This document shows positions 34,021 to 42,720 of a stretch of DNA of 64,000 nt, in pieces. The stretch is from Bacteroidales bacterium SW299 (lineage in GTDB: Bacteria; Bacteroidota; Bacteroidia; Bacteroidales; Bacteroidaceae). The notes beneath the pieces were generated by a model. It made no database searches. It was given only the letters and a program-made list of their open reading frames with translations, and was not told the DNA's origin. The stretch is from NCBI GenBank assembly GCA_019550975.1, contig SDWH01000015.1, forward strand, positions 1 to 64,000, in the 5' to 3' direction. Each line of letters begins with the position of its first letter. Position 1 is the first letter of the stretch. Both the position numbers and the translations under genes were made by a program.

Positions 34021-35160
34021 CTATCCGAGCTTTATTATGCGCTTTTCTTTAATCGATGATTTTGATAGCGGAGTTACGGATGTCCATGAGGCCAGATCGT
34101 TGAGATTGACTGGGTATACGCCTGTCCCCTTCATGTCTTCTGCCAGCATTTTCAGCATTATATAATCCATGCCTCTGTGGTGTTCATCTATTTTAATTGC
34201 TTCTTTTCCCCATTTCTTCCATGAAACGTGCTCGAACTCGTCAATATATCTGCCGTCATCCTCCCATGTTTCATAAGGAGAAACATTCTCTATGTATATT
34301 TTTCGGAACTCGCCTCTCCATATGCCTTTGCTTCCTTGCACTTCGATGTCCAGGCTTCTGGGGCGGGGGAGTGTCGTATCGTGAGTCAGCGTAACGAGGG
34401 TACCTTTCTCTGTAAGCATTTGCGTTATAATGATATCTCCCATGGTTATTGCCGGATGCTCACTCCCTCCATGGCAGCTGATGTATTCGGCTATGCCATG
34501 CGAGCTGGAAGCAAACGATGCCAGTTCAACAATTCTGTCTGTTCTGCCTATTCCGGAGAACAGACATATCGGAGCCAATCCGTGCGTGGGGTATATATCT
34601 CCGTTCTCTTTCTGATAGAATTTGCTTCTCCAGACTCCTTCCGCATTGGAGCCTTTGCCTATTTCTCCCTTTTCACTGATAAGTATTTTCCTGAGGTCGT
34701 GCCTGTAGCCGCCTTTTACGGCTACAATCTTTCCCAGCAAACCGGCGTTTATCAAATTGAGCATCGACATGTGCTCTCTCATGAATATGGTGTTCTCCAG
34801 GGGATAAACCGTTCTTTTCTTTTCGAGGGCGGCGCTGAGCAGTGACTTGTATTCGTCTATATACAGTCCTCCCTTTATCTCTAAAGCCACGTGGCAGCCA
34901 TTCAACACGGCAAACAGAGCCTGTTCGACGTGATGCTCCCATGGAGAAGCGATGATGACAAGTTCCGGAGCGCACTGCAATATCATATTTTTGTAATCGT
35001 CTTTGCCGTTTGAGAAAGAAGGGTATTTCCTCCTTGTTTCCTCGTCAATGCAAGGATCGGAAACCGATACTATATTAAAATCATCTATAGATGACAAAAG
35101 AGTCAGCAATCTTTTTCCTCTATAACCCAAACCTATTATGCTGGTTCTAATGGCTGCCAT
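34021..35160 (-). CDS. Gfo/Idh/MocA-family protein, GH109-like
   Basis: A 379-residue NAD-dependent oxidoreductase fold. The Rossmann start TSIIGLGYRGKRLLTLLSSIDDFNIVSVSDP carries the dinucleotide-binding GLGYRG; ELVIIASPWEHH and the later GDIYPTHGLAPICLFSGIGRTDRIVELASFAS resemble GH109 enzymes, which use bound NAD+ to cleave alpha-N-acetylgalactosamine and similar glycosides. The C-terminal HRGMDYIMLKMLAEDMK...VNLNDLASWTSVTPLSKSSI also fits GH109. No signal peptide is seen, so it is probably cytoplasmic, unlike many GH109 lipoproteins. It could instead be an ordinary sugar dehydrogenase. Location inside the fimbria locus is unexplained. Confidence 0.75.
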   Translation of the reverse strand: MAAIRTSIIGLGYRGKRLLTLLSSIDDFNIVSVSDPCIDEETRRKYPSFSNGKDDYKNMILQCAPELVIIASPWEHHVEQALFAVLNGCHVALEIKGGLYIDEYKSLLSAALEKKRTVYPLENTIFMREHMSMLNLINAGLLGKIVAVKGGYRHDLRKILISEKGEIGKGSNAEGVWRSKFYQKENGDIYPTHGLAPICLFSGIGRTDRIVELASFASSSHGIAEYISCHGGSEHPAITMGDIIITQMLTEKGTLVTLTHDTTLPRPRSLDIEVQGSKGIWRGEFRKIYIENVSPYETWEDDGRYIDEFEHVSWKKWGKEAIKIDEHHRGMDYIMLKMLAEDMKGTGVYPVNLNDLASWTSVTPLSKSSIKEKRIIKLG

Positions 35161-35430
35161 ATGAATTTAAATTAAGAGCCTGTTTTTAAAGATTAAAGTA
35201 TGAAACAAAAAGGGCGTTTTTCCTTTCCGCGAACTGATCATCTTTGGCTGCATTATGCATCCGTCGGGTCTGGAAGAAACACAGCGGCAAGTTATCAAGA
35301 AATTCTTTAACGTGCAAGCGGGAGCACGATTTTATAAGTTGTAAATCCATGCGCGGCATTGCGCCGTGGAAAGGCCTGATTGGGGGAAAAATCCGGGATT
35401 TGTGCCGTTTTGCGTGGTGTATTTGAGTAT

Positions 35431-35535
35431 TTGTACATTTGAGTAAAAAGGCTTTATTCTGAATATCAATAAGTTGTCTGATAGATCATGTACATCACGA
35501 GAAAGTGGGCGGATTCATCCCTGGTGTTAATTTTG
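35431..35535 (+). promoter_or_regulatory. Promoter and two operator sites of the rightward fimbrial operon
   Basis: A -7 box TAATTTTG (35528-35535) lies 33 bp before the ATG at 35561, with no good -33 TTTG. Site 1 is centred at 35488.5 (CATGTACATC, 35487-35496; full half-site TGTACA on the promoter side), 39.5 bp from the -7 box. Site 2 is centred at 35437.5 (TTGTACA, 35431-35437), 90.5 bp from it. Both distances equal those at the leftward fimbrial promoter. The rest of the gap from 35161 shows no gene. Confidence 0.75.
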
Positions 35536-35560
35536 CGCCAAAATAATTATGTTGTGATAT

Positions 35561-36148
35561 ATGATAAAAAAGTATTTCTTAAGATTTACGTTGTCGGGAG
35601 TTATTTTGATGCTGGCACCTTCCTTGTCGGCTCAGAACCTGGCCGTGAAGACCAACTTGCTTTACGATGCTACGGCTACCATTAATGCCGGATTTGAAAC
35701 GGGGCTCAGTCCCAAATGGACGCTTGACGTTTCGGGCAATTATAATGGATGGAACATGAGCAGTTGCGGGTGTCGTAAATGGAAGCACTGGATGGTGCAG
35801 CCTGAGGCCCGGTATTGGTTCTGCGAACGTTTCAACGGTCATTTCCTGGCTATGCATGCGTTGGGAGGGCAATACAATCTCGCTAAAGTACATTTGCCTT
35901 TCGGGCTTTATCCGGGACTCCGCAACAACCGTTACGAAGGCTGGTATGCCGGAGCGGGCGTGGGCTATGGTTATCAGTGGGTGCTTAACAAACGCTGGAA
36001 CCTGGAAGCGGAAATCGGAGTAGGGTACGTTTATACGGACTATAAAACCTATCGTTGCTCTCAATGTCCCAAGCGGACGGATAAAGGGCACAAAAACTAT
36101 CTGGGCCCTACAAAAGCAGCCCTGACACTCGTATATGTCATTAATTGA
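35561..36148 (+). CDS. DUF3575 outer-membrane protein (fimbrial operon)
   Basis: A 195-residue protein with a signal peptide (about 1-25, APSLSAQ) followed by a single DUF3575 domain: LAVKTNLLYDATATINAGFETGLSPKWTLDVSGNYNGWN, PEARYWFCERFNGHFLAMHALGGQYN, GAGVGYGYQWVLNKRWNLEAEIGVGYVYTDY and GPTKAALTLVYVIN. The alternating strands suggest a small outer-membrane beta-barrel. DUF3575 genes regularly head Bacteroidales fimbrial operons, as here. The same domain is fused to an OmpA-like module in the leftward operon. It is 25 bp before the DUF3868 gene. Confidence 0.88.
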   Translation: MIKKYFLRFTLSGVILMLAPSLSAQNLAVKTNLLYDATATINAGFETGLSPKWTLDVSGNYNGWNMSSCGCRKWKHWMVQPEARYWFCERFNGHFLAMHALGGQYNLAKVHLPFGLYPGLRNNRYEGWYAGAGVGYGYQWVLNKRWNLEAEIGVGYVYTDYKTYRCSQCPKRTDKGHKNYLGPTKAALTLVYVIN

Positions 36149-36173
36149 TTTATCTAAAGAATAAGAAATACCT

Positions 36174-37640
36174 ATGACAAATAGAATTATATTATCCGGA
36201 ATCTTATGGATAACGGCACTGGTCGCTGCCGCGCAGGTTTCTTATCTTGACCGCATAACGGTGGAAACAAAGGCGGTCAGGAAGGTTGATGATAACGTAA
36301 CGGTAGATTTGCTCTGGCAGTTTGCCGGACTGAAGGTGAACACCCAGAATCAGGCAAAGTTTACGCCCGTATTGGTTGCTGCCGACGGAACGGCAGAAGC
36401 CGAACTGCCTCCCGTGTTTGTCGAAGGCCGTGTGCGCAGGTGGGTGAACGAACGCCGTGAACTGTCTGCCGACTGGCTGCCGCGCAACGGAGAAGTGGTC
36501 CGTCGGCATAAAGGAAAATACATGCCGTTGGAATACCATGCCGAAATTCCATGGGAGCGTTGGATGTATGGCGCGCGCATCGAAATACGTGAATACGTGA
36601 CGGGCTGTGCTAACTGTCTGAACGGATATGCCGCGACTACCGTGGTGCCTTCTGTATTGCCCTATCGCATTCCTGATGCATCCGCATTCCGCTTCGCCTC
36701 TTTGGTTACACCGGAGGAAGAGGATGTGAAAATGCGCTCCATCACTTTCCGCGGACGTTTCCAGTTCCGTCTTGACAAGTATGATATAGATCCTGCTTAT
36801 AAAGACAATTACAAGAAACTTGAAGAGGCGCGCGAGAAGATTGATGAAGTGGCTTCCAATCCCGACCTGAGTATCGTGAGCATTGAAGTGGCGGGATATA
36901 CCTCGCCTGAAGCTACTGTCGCTTATAATGAACGTTTGGCACGCAATCGTTCGACGAGTCTTGTCAACTACATGAAGAAGCGTTTCCCGCAAGTGCCTGC
37001 CCAGAAGTGGTTTGCTTCTTGGCCTAATGAAGACTGGGGCGGATTGCGCGAGGCTGTAGAGAAAGACACTTTGCTTCCCGGGCGCGAACAGATACTGGAT
37101 GTCATCGGCAAATATCCGGACAATCTTGACCTGCGCGAACAGAAGTTGAAGGAGCTGCGTCCTGCCACCATTTATGAAACGCTCTACCGCAAGCATTACC
37201 CGTATTTGCGCCACAACGATTACATCATCCGTTTTGCTGTGCGTTCTTTTACGGTTGAGGAAGCGAGAGCACAGCTCTTGAAGCAGCCGGAACATTTGAG
37301 TGCGGCCGAGATCTATCGCGTGGCAATGAGCTATCCGGAAAACTCTCCGGAAAGGATTGAGGCATTCCAGACTGCTGTGCGCCTTTATCCTTCTGACGAC
37401 AAGGCTTTGCAGAACCTTGCTGTAGCATATCTGCAAGCGGGAGATCCGCTTAAGGCGCTTGCTCTGCTCGACGGAAAGGCACATACGGCTCCCTTGCAGA
37501 ATATCGTAGGCGTTGCCTTTATCCATGCAAAGCGGTACGAAGAAGCGCGCCTGTGGTTTGAAAAGGCTGCTGGTGCAGGTGCGTCTGATGCACGTGCGAA
37601 CTTGCAGCTGCTGAACGAATGGTTATCACATACCCGATGA
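36174..37640 (+). CDS. DUF3868 / OmpA-like / TPR protein (fimbrial operon)
   Basis: A 488-residue envelope protein. Signal peptide (about 1-21, VAAAQ); a DUF3868 N-terminal domain (about 22-185; VSYLDRITVETKAVRKVDDNVTVDLLW ... EYVTGCANCLNGYAATTV); an OmpA-like domain (about 200-370; FRLDKYDIDPAYKDNYKKLEEAREKIDEVASNPDLSIVSIEVAGYTSPEATVAYNERLARNRS); and a C-terminal TPR-like segment (about 375-488; LYPSDDKALQNLAVAYLQAGDPLKALALLDG). The OmpA-like part is homologous to the N-terminal half of the protein at 30375-31691. It probably organises fimbria export or anchoring at the outer membrane. Confidence 0.86.
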   Translation: MTNRIILSGILWITALVAAAQVSYLDRITVETKAVRKVDDNVTVDLLWQFAGLKVNTQNQAKFTPVLVAADGTAEAELPPVFVEGRVRRWVNERRELSADWLPRNGEVVRRHKGKYMPLEYHAEIPWERWMYGARIEIREYVTGCANCLNGYAATTVVPSVLPYRIPDASAFRFASLVTPEEEDVKMRSITFRGRFQFRLDKYDIDPAYKDNYKKLEEAREKIDEVASNPDLSIVSIEVAGYTSPEATVAYNERLARNRSTSLVNYMKKRFPQVPAQKWFASWPNEDWGGLREAVEKDTLLPGREQILDVIGKYPDNLDLREQKLKELRPATIYETLYRKHYPYLRHNDYIIRFAVRSFTVEEARAQLLKQPEHLSAAEIYRVAMSYPENSPERIEAFQTAVRLYPSDDKALQNLAVAYLQAGDPLKALALLDGKAHTAPLQNIVGVAFIHAKRYEEARLWFEKAAGAGASDARANLQLLNEWLSHTR

Positions 37641-37641
37641 A

Positions 37642-38742
37642 ATGAGATACCGCAGTCTACAATATAGTATACGCATGGTCGTGGCGGCATGGGCAGCTCT
37701 GTCTGTTGTGGCTTGCAGCAGCAAGGATGCCCTTGAATCCGCTGGCGCAGGGACGGACTTGATCGTCTGCTTTACAGGCGCTGAACGTCTGGACCGGATG
37801 TCTGGCGCTTTTACACGGGAGTCTGATGGAGGAGGTATTCCTTTAGAATACCGTCAGGTGAGCATTGAGTTGACTGACGCACACGGGGTGCGGACCTTCT
37901 CTACCATAGACGGTACGCTTCCGTCATCGGATATTCTGACATTGCCGGACAATCTCTCGCCGGAAGAAATGCTCGATGAGGGGTTTCGGATTACAGGTGT
38001 AGACAATCCTCAGAAACTGACAGTATCCATTAATGGAGGGATAGAAGCTCCTATGAGCCTCACTTCCACACTGGTGAACGCAGGACTTGCCGTTCCGCTT
38101 TATGCTGAGGTCACCCGTTTCGACTATACCGAAGACAACGACGGGCATCCCGTATGTGTGCTGATGGTGACGCCGAAGCATCGCATGGCACGGCTTGAAT
38201 TTGCCGGAGTGAGCATTGAGGGCACAAATCCTTCTTATACCGGCCTGGTATTGCAGGGAGCGTTTCTGAACAATGTGTTGCCGGCCGAACAGCCTGCCGT
38301 TCCCTTGCATTTCGACGGGTGGAACGAAGGGATGCTTACCGGTCTGCCTATGTCTGGCGGTGCGGCGGACCATTCAACAGGTTTTGCGTTTAATATCTTT
38401 CCGACTTATACGCAGACTCCCGAAGGATGGGCTGCGGATGTTGTGGAACGGTGGAGGCAGAAAGAGGGTGCTGTAAGCCGTTGGGTACCTTCTTTGACGC
38501 TTGTGTTCAAGGCCAAGCGAACGGATACCGGCAAAGAGCAGGTGCTTTATGCAGTGGTAACTAGTTATACCGAGCGTAACGGAGAGCTGATTGACATGTT
38601 TGAGCCGGGATGCATTTACCGTTTCGGAACAGTCACGGTGGATGTTGCAAAGAATCTGCTGGTGCGGGTCGAACCGGTTTTGTCCGGGGGGTCGCGCGGT
38701 GTTGCGTTATCCGGAACTGACTTATGGATATGCAGGCGGTAA
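37642..38742 (+). CDS. Fimbrillin-like lipoprotein, paralog 1
   Basis: A 366-residue lipoprotein; the signal ends SVVAC with the lipidated Cys near residue 25. Its body is paralogous to the next gene: NPQKLTVSINGGIEAPMSLTSTLVNAGLAVPLYAE and KHRMARLEFAGVSIEG ... LQGAFLNNVLPAEQPAVPLHFDGWNEG align with matching segments there, and both continue RWVPSLTLVFKAKR...YIYRFGTVTVD. The C-terminus (LVRVEPVLSGGSRGVALSGTDLWICRR) lacks the LKWSIxDG tail found in the next two genes, so it may be a tip or minor subunit, or have lost its end. The start is 2 bp after the previous stop. Confidence 0.82.
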   Translation: MRYRSLQYSIRMVVAAWAALSVVACSSKDALESAGAGTDLIVCFTGAERLDRMSGAFTRESDGGGIPLEYRQVSIELTDAHGVRTFSTIDGTLPSSDILTLPDNLSPEEMLDEGFRITGVDNPQKLTVSINGGIEAPMSLTSTLVNAGLAVPLYAEVTRFDYTEDNDGHPVCVLMVTPKHRMARLEFAGVSIEGTNPSYTGLVLQGAFLNNVLPAEQPAVPLHFDGWNEGMLTGLPMSGGAADHSTGFAFNIFPTYTQTPEGWAADVVERWRQKEGAVSRWVPSLTLVFKAKRTDTGKEQVLYAVVTSYTERNGELIDMFEPGCIYRFGTVTVDVAKNLLVRVEPVLSGGSRGVALSGTDLWICRR

Positions 38743-38794
38743 CGGCGCATATTGATTATATAAACCAACCAAATATTAACTTAAAAGAACATTT

Positions 38795-40345
38795 ATGAAC
38801 TTGAAATCGAACAAATTTCTTACATTAGGAGTAGTTGCGCTTCTGTTGGGAGCGTGTCAGAAAAATGAAATGCAGCTTCAGGGCGGTGATGTACTGTCGG
38901 GTGCCGGAACCCGGATGATGGTATATTTCGGAAATCCGGTGGGCGGCGCTTCACGCGGCGATGTCTTGGCGGATAAAACGCCCGGAAAAGTCGGTGAGAA
39001 TGTTATGGAGGTGACATACAATAAGGTAGAGTTTACATTGATTGACCAGGACGGGGGACGTGAACGCACGATAACGTTGCAAAACGGTGAGGCGGACAAG
39101 GCGAAATTACCCTTAGGCTCTACAGTTGCTGATGCAGATGCGTTAACTGGCCAGATTAACGGAAAAGAGGGGGTCGTATTCGAGGATGTTATTGATCCCA
39201 AGAAACTCACCGTGTCTATCAATGACGGAAAAGCTGCACCTATGGTGTTGACCGCTGAGCGTGTTACTTCCGGCTATGCTGAACCCCTTTACGCCGAAAC
39301 TACTGATTTCTCTAAAATAAGTACTGACGGTTCAAAGATAACTGTGGTGCTAAGTCCGGAACACCGCATGGCGCGTTTGGAATTTAGTGATATAAGTTTT
39401 AAAAACTATGATTGCGGATCTGACTACGAAGCAGCGGAAGCCAGAGTAATGTCAAGAAAGGAAGAGGGAGGCGATGATTATACCGGATTGGCAAGTTATT
39501 GCGATGGTGATTTCTATTTAACTTATACCAACCTTACTCTGAAAGGAATATTTCTGAATAACTTGTTGCTTGAAGAGGGACGGGAAGTGCCGGTGCATTA
39601 CGATGGATGGACAGAGGAGAGCGGAAACAACTCGGTTGATCCCGGAAAGGTGAAAGCCTCAGCGCCGATATATGTGAATAAATCCTATGAGTATAAATAC
39701 GAAACAGGAGAAAATGGAACGAAAGGTTCGTCTTACAACTTGAAGAACAATGCGCAATACACATTCAGCAATGCTGAAACGTATGGTGCTGACGGATTGA
39801 AAATATCCTTCAATGAACCGAACCTGCCGGGTTATATTCCGTATTGGGACGAGAGCAACACTGAATGGGCAAGTACTCAGCAAGATAAGGGCAAAGCATA
39901 TACCTTTAACATTTTCCCCAGTTATAAGGAAACGGATGAAAGCTATAAGAAATGGGATGCCGACGTACAGGCACGCTATTCGAAGAATGCGGATAACGTC
40001 AGCCGATGGGTCCCCAATCTGACTTTCGTGTTCTACGATGCTTCCTATGCCAAGAATTATGACGAAGCTTCGTCCAATGAGGACGAAGACGACCACATTC
40101 TTCCTGAGGGTAAGGAAGTAGGACATCAGGTCTTTGCCGTGGTAACAAAATATATCGACAATGCTACCGGAAGCAAGATTGACAGCTTCAAACCCGGCTA
40201 TATTTATCGCTTTACCGGAATGACGATTGATACAAAGAAACATATCGGTACGGATGTAGACGGTCCTCAGAAAGTTGGACTGATCGCCTATGTGAAAGTA
40301 TTGAAGTGGTCGATCGTGGATGGAACGGTATCTTTTGCCGAATAA
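38795..40345 (+). CDS. Fimbrillin-like lipoprotein, paralog 2 (probable major subunit)
   Basis: A 516-residue lipoprotein with the lipobox LGAC (C21) and then QKNEMQLQGGDVLSGAGTRMMVYF. It shares KKLTVSINDGKAAPMVLTAERVTSGYAEPLYAE and PEHRMARLEFSDISF...LKGIFLNNLLLEEGREVPVHYDGWTEE with the preceding paralog but carries an insertion of about 150 residues in the middle. It ends YIYRFTGMTIDTKKHIG...LIAYVKVLKWSIVDGTVSFAE; the terminal LKWSIVDG strand is what the fimbrial donor-strand mechanism would use. The longer length and complete tail make it the better major-fimbrillin candidate. Separate 52-bp gap from the upstream gene. Confidence 0.84.
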   Translation: MNLKSNKFLTLGVVALLLGACQKNEMQLQGGDVLSGAGTRMMVYFGNPVGGASRGDVLADKTPGKVGENVMEVTYNKVEFTLIDQDGGRERTITLQNGEADKAKLPLGSTVADADALTGQINGKEGVVFEDVIDPKKLTVSINDGKAAPMVLTAERVTSGYAEPLYAETTDFSKISTDGSKITVVLSPEHRMARLEFSDISFKNYDCGSDYEAAEARVMSRKEEGGDDYTGLASYCDGDFYLTYTNLTLKGIFLNNLLLEEGREVPVHYDGWTEESGNNSVDPGKVKASAPIYVNKSYEYKYETGENGTKGSSYNLKNNAQYTFSNAETYGADGLKISFNEPNLPGYIPYWDESNTEWASTQQDKGKAYTFNIFPSYKETDESYKKWDADVQARYSKNADNVSRWVPNLTFVFYDASYAKNYDEASSNEDEDDHILPEGKEVGHQVFAVVTKYIDNATGSKIDSFKPGYIYRFTGMTIDTKKHIGTDVDGPQKVGLIAYVKVLKWSIVDGTVSFAE

Positions 40346-40408
40346 GCCTTGCCAGGTCTGTTAAGTGATTTTTCATACAGCTGATAAAAAACAAACCGAA
40401 ACCGCACA

Positions 40409-41425
40409 ATGAACAAATCTTTCTTTGCGCTATGGACAAAATTCCTTCCGGTCGTTATTGGACTTCTTCTGACGGGGGCTGTTGCAAGCTGCGTATATGA
40501 CGATAAAGCGGCAGACTGCGACAATGTGATACTTCGGTTTATATATTATGCCGACGGAGAAGAAAATGTCATTCAGGACTACCTGCATGGCATAGATGTC
40601 TATATTTTCGACGGGAAGGGCAAACTGGCAGCCAAAGCTCACCTGACGGAACAGGAGATACGAGCCGGTATGCCTCTGGAGTTGGACTTGCCCGACGGGA
40701 TTTACCATGCAGTGGCTTTCGGAAATGACTTTGACAATACTTCGCTTGAGAATGTACTCACTCCCGTCGATCTTGAACGTATCTCGATGTATAATCCGAA
40801 CAGTGAGAAGCAGACAAACGACCGCAATTATTTTGGAAAGCACACTTTTGAAGTGACTTCGAGTGAGGAATATTTCCGTCCGGTAGTGGAGGAGACTGTG
40901 GAAATGAAAAGCGCGCACACCGAGTTGCGTATAGGAGTGAAGGGGCTGCCCGGGCCGGAGAATCCGGAGCGGATGCCTTACTATATAGAACTCTCCGGAG
41001 CTGTTCCTGCCATGGATATCAATGGGAATCCCACAGGCAGCGGAACAAACGACTATCGGCCAGTGCTGCGATGGGACCCGAATACGGGCACTTACATTTC
41101 CGAACTCTCTTTCTTCCGCCGAAACGGACATGGTGAAGACGGGCGGAATCCCGAAGCCGAGCTTGAGCAGACTACGCGGAATATATATGTCCGTGTATAT
41201 GCTGCGGACGGCACACCGATGACTGAACCCATTTCGTTGTGGGAGTTTTTGAAGAGGAATCTGTCCGGAAAGGAAATCCGTGAAGTGGGTACGCTGCAAG
41301 AGCAGCAGCTCGATATGCGAATAGAGTTTTCCTCGCCTGATGAAAAGAACCCGGAAATGCTCACCTATGTGGTGCTTCTTAAATGGAGCATTACGGACGG
41401 AAGCATCGGGTTCGGTGATGATTGA
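40409..41425 (+). CDS. FimB/Mfa2-family anchor lipoprotein
   Basis: A 338-residue lipoprotein, lipobox VASC (about C28) followed by VYDDKAADCDNVILRFIYYADGEENVIQDYLHGIDVYIFDGKGKLAAKAHLTEQEI, a Mfa2/FimB signature. LDLPDGIYHAVAFGNDFDN and the C-terminal TYVVLLKWSITDGSIGFGDD are also typical. Mfa2/FimB proteins anchor the fimbrial shaft to the outer membrane and limit its length. It is the last gene of the rightward operon, followed by a strong terminator. The LKWSIxDG tail is shared with the fimbrillin upstream. Confidence 0.87.
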   Translation: MNKSFFALWTKFLPVVIGLLLTGAVASCVYDDKAADCDNVILRFIYYADGEENVIQDYLHGIDVYIFDGKGKLAAKAHLTEQEIRAGMPLELDLPDGIYHAVAFGNDFDNTSLENVLTPVDLERISMYNPNSEKQTNDRNYFGKHTFEVTSSEEYFRPVVEETVEMKSAHTELRIGVKGLPGPENPERMPYYIELSGAVPAMDINGNPTGSGTNDYRPVLRWDPNTGTYISELSFFRRNGHGEDGRNPEAELEQTTRNIYVRVYAADGTPMTEPISLWEFLKRNLSGKEIREVGTLQEQQLDMRIEFSSPDEKNPEMLTYVVLLKWSITDGSIGFGDD

Positions 41426-41451
41426 GAAAGTAAACAAGGAAAGCTCGCGGG

Positions 41452-41484
41452 GGTCGGCAATCTGTTGCCGGCCTTCGTTTTTTC
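41452..41484 (+). terminator. Terminator of the rightward fimbrial operon
   Basis: GGTCGGCAA (41452-41460), loop TCTG, TTGCCGGCC (41465-41473): a 9-bp stem with one G-U pair, followed by TTCGTTTTTTC. The rest of the gap to 41867 shows no credible gene. Confidence 0.85.
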
Positions 41485-41867
41485 TATTCATCCGGCATTA
41501 AGTGTGCAGCCTTCCAACGCGCAGGCCTACAGGCAGAACAAGCGAATGAATGTTTCTGTCGGGCTGTCAGACAACTGCAAACGGGGAAGTGTTCTGTTCG
41601 GACAGAAGAGTGGCGTGGAAGAACTTAAACGTACAGATCATGACGGGCTTTGGGGCAGGACTTGAGGAATAGCGTAAAAATATTATCAGCCTCTTTTTTG
41701 TATCCGTTTCCGGTCTGCTTTCCTGTTTCTCTTTGTCAGACATTTGCTGTCCTTTTCATAAAAACAGGAAAGCATACTCGAAAGCAATGCCTAAACTAAA
41801 GCCGAGCAAAATTTAAACGACGGCTCTTAGCGGATGAAGATAAATAGTCTGGTATTTTAAGCCTTCG

Positions 41868-42720
41868 CTAATCTAAAAGAGATTCATCCTCTAAGATAAA
41901 AGATACTTTTGTTTTAATGTCAGTTGCCGAAGCAGCGATGATAGCTTCAAACTTACCAGGTTCGGCTATCCATGCGTGACGTTTGTCATCGAAGAAACTT
42001 AGTGCTTTTTCATCGATAGTGAAAGTCACTTCCTGAGTTTCGCCAGGTGTCAGTTTTACTTTGTAGAATCCTTTCAATTCTTTTACAGGGCGGGGGAGAG
42101 AAGACTTCTCATCTCGTATGTACAACTGTACAACTTCCGCACCTTCGCGCTTGCCGGTGTTGGTTATCGGTACAGTGACAGTCAATGTTTCTCCGGCCTG
42201 CATCTCTTTTTTGTTTATTTTTGCCTTTCCGTACTTAAAGGTGGTATAGCTCATTCCGTGTCCGAAAGGGAAAAGCGGTTTGGCTTTTTCTTTGTCTGTC
42301 CAACGGTAGCCTACGAAGATGCTTTCATTGTATTTTTCGTCCCAGATGCCGCTTTCGTCCATACGTTTCACACCCGGATATTCTCCTAACTTGTGTGCGC
42401 CTACGTCTTCCAGTGATGCCGGGAAAGTAAAAGGCAGCTTGCCTGACGGATTTATTTCACCTGTCAATATAGAGGCGAGGGAATTGCCGGCTTCCGAGCC
42501 TAAGAACCACGCCTGAATGATGGCAGGAACTTCATCTTTCCACGGCATGGCGACAGCATTGCCCGAAATATTGACTACAATAAGGTTCGGGTTGACTTTC
42601 GCCAGTGCCATAATTACTTCGTCTTGTCCGTAGGAAAGGTTCAGCGCTTTGCGGTCGGCATCTTCGCAATCTTGTCCAGCGCTTTTGTTTAATCCTCCGA
42701 TAAAAATGACGTAATTGTTA
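41868..42720 (-). pseudogene. Glycoside hydrolase family 3 beta-glucosidase, C-terminal remnant
   Basis: The open frame to 42611 gives 247 residues of a GH3 C-terminal half: ALAKVNPNLIVVNISGNAVAMPWKDEVPAIIQAWFLGSEAGNSLASILTGEINPSGKLPFTFP, GHGMSYTTFKYG and a fibronectin-III-like end (PVKELKGFYKVKLTPGETQEVTFTIDEKALSFFDDKRHAWIAEPGKFEAI). The frame continues without a start to about 42720 with recognisable GH3 sequence (NNYVIFIGGLNKSAGQDCEDADRKALNLSYGQDEV). Before that the homology stops; the N-terminal (beta/alpha)8 domain with the nucleophile aspartate and the signal peptide are absent, so no active enzyme can be made. This is a gene relic. Confidence 0.8.

Noticed and set aside
41465-41665. 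A 66-codon plus-strand frame after the fimbrial terminator
   Set aside because: It begins within the terminator T-tract and shows no recognisable motif or ribosome-binding site.
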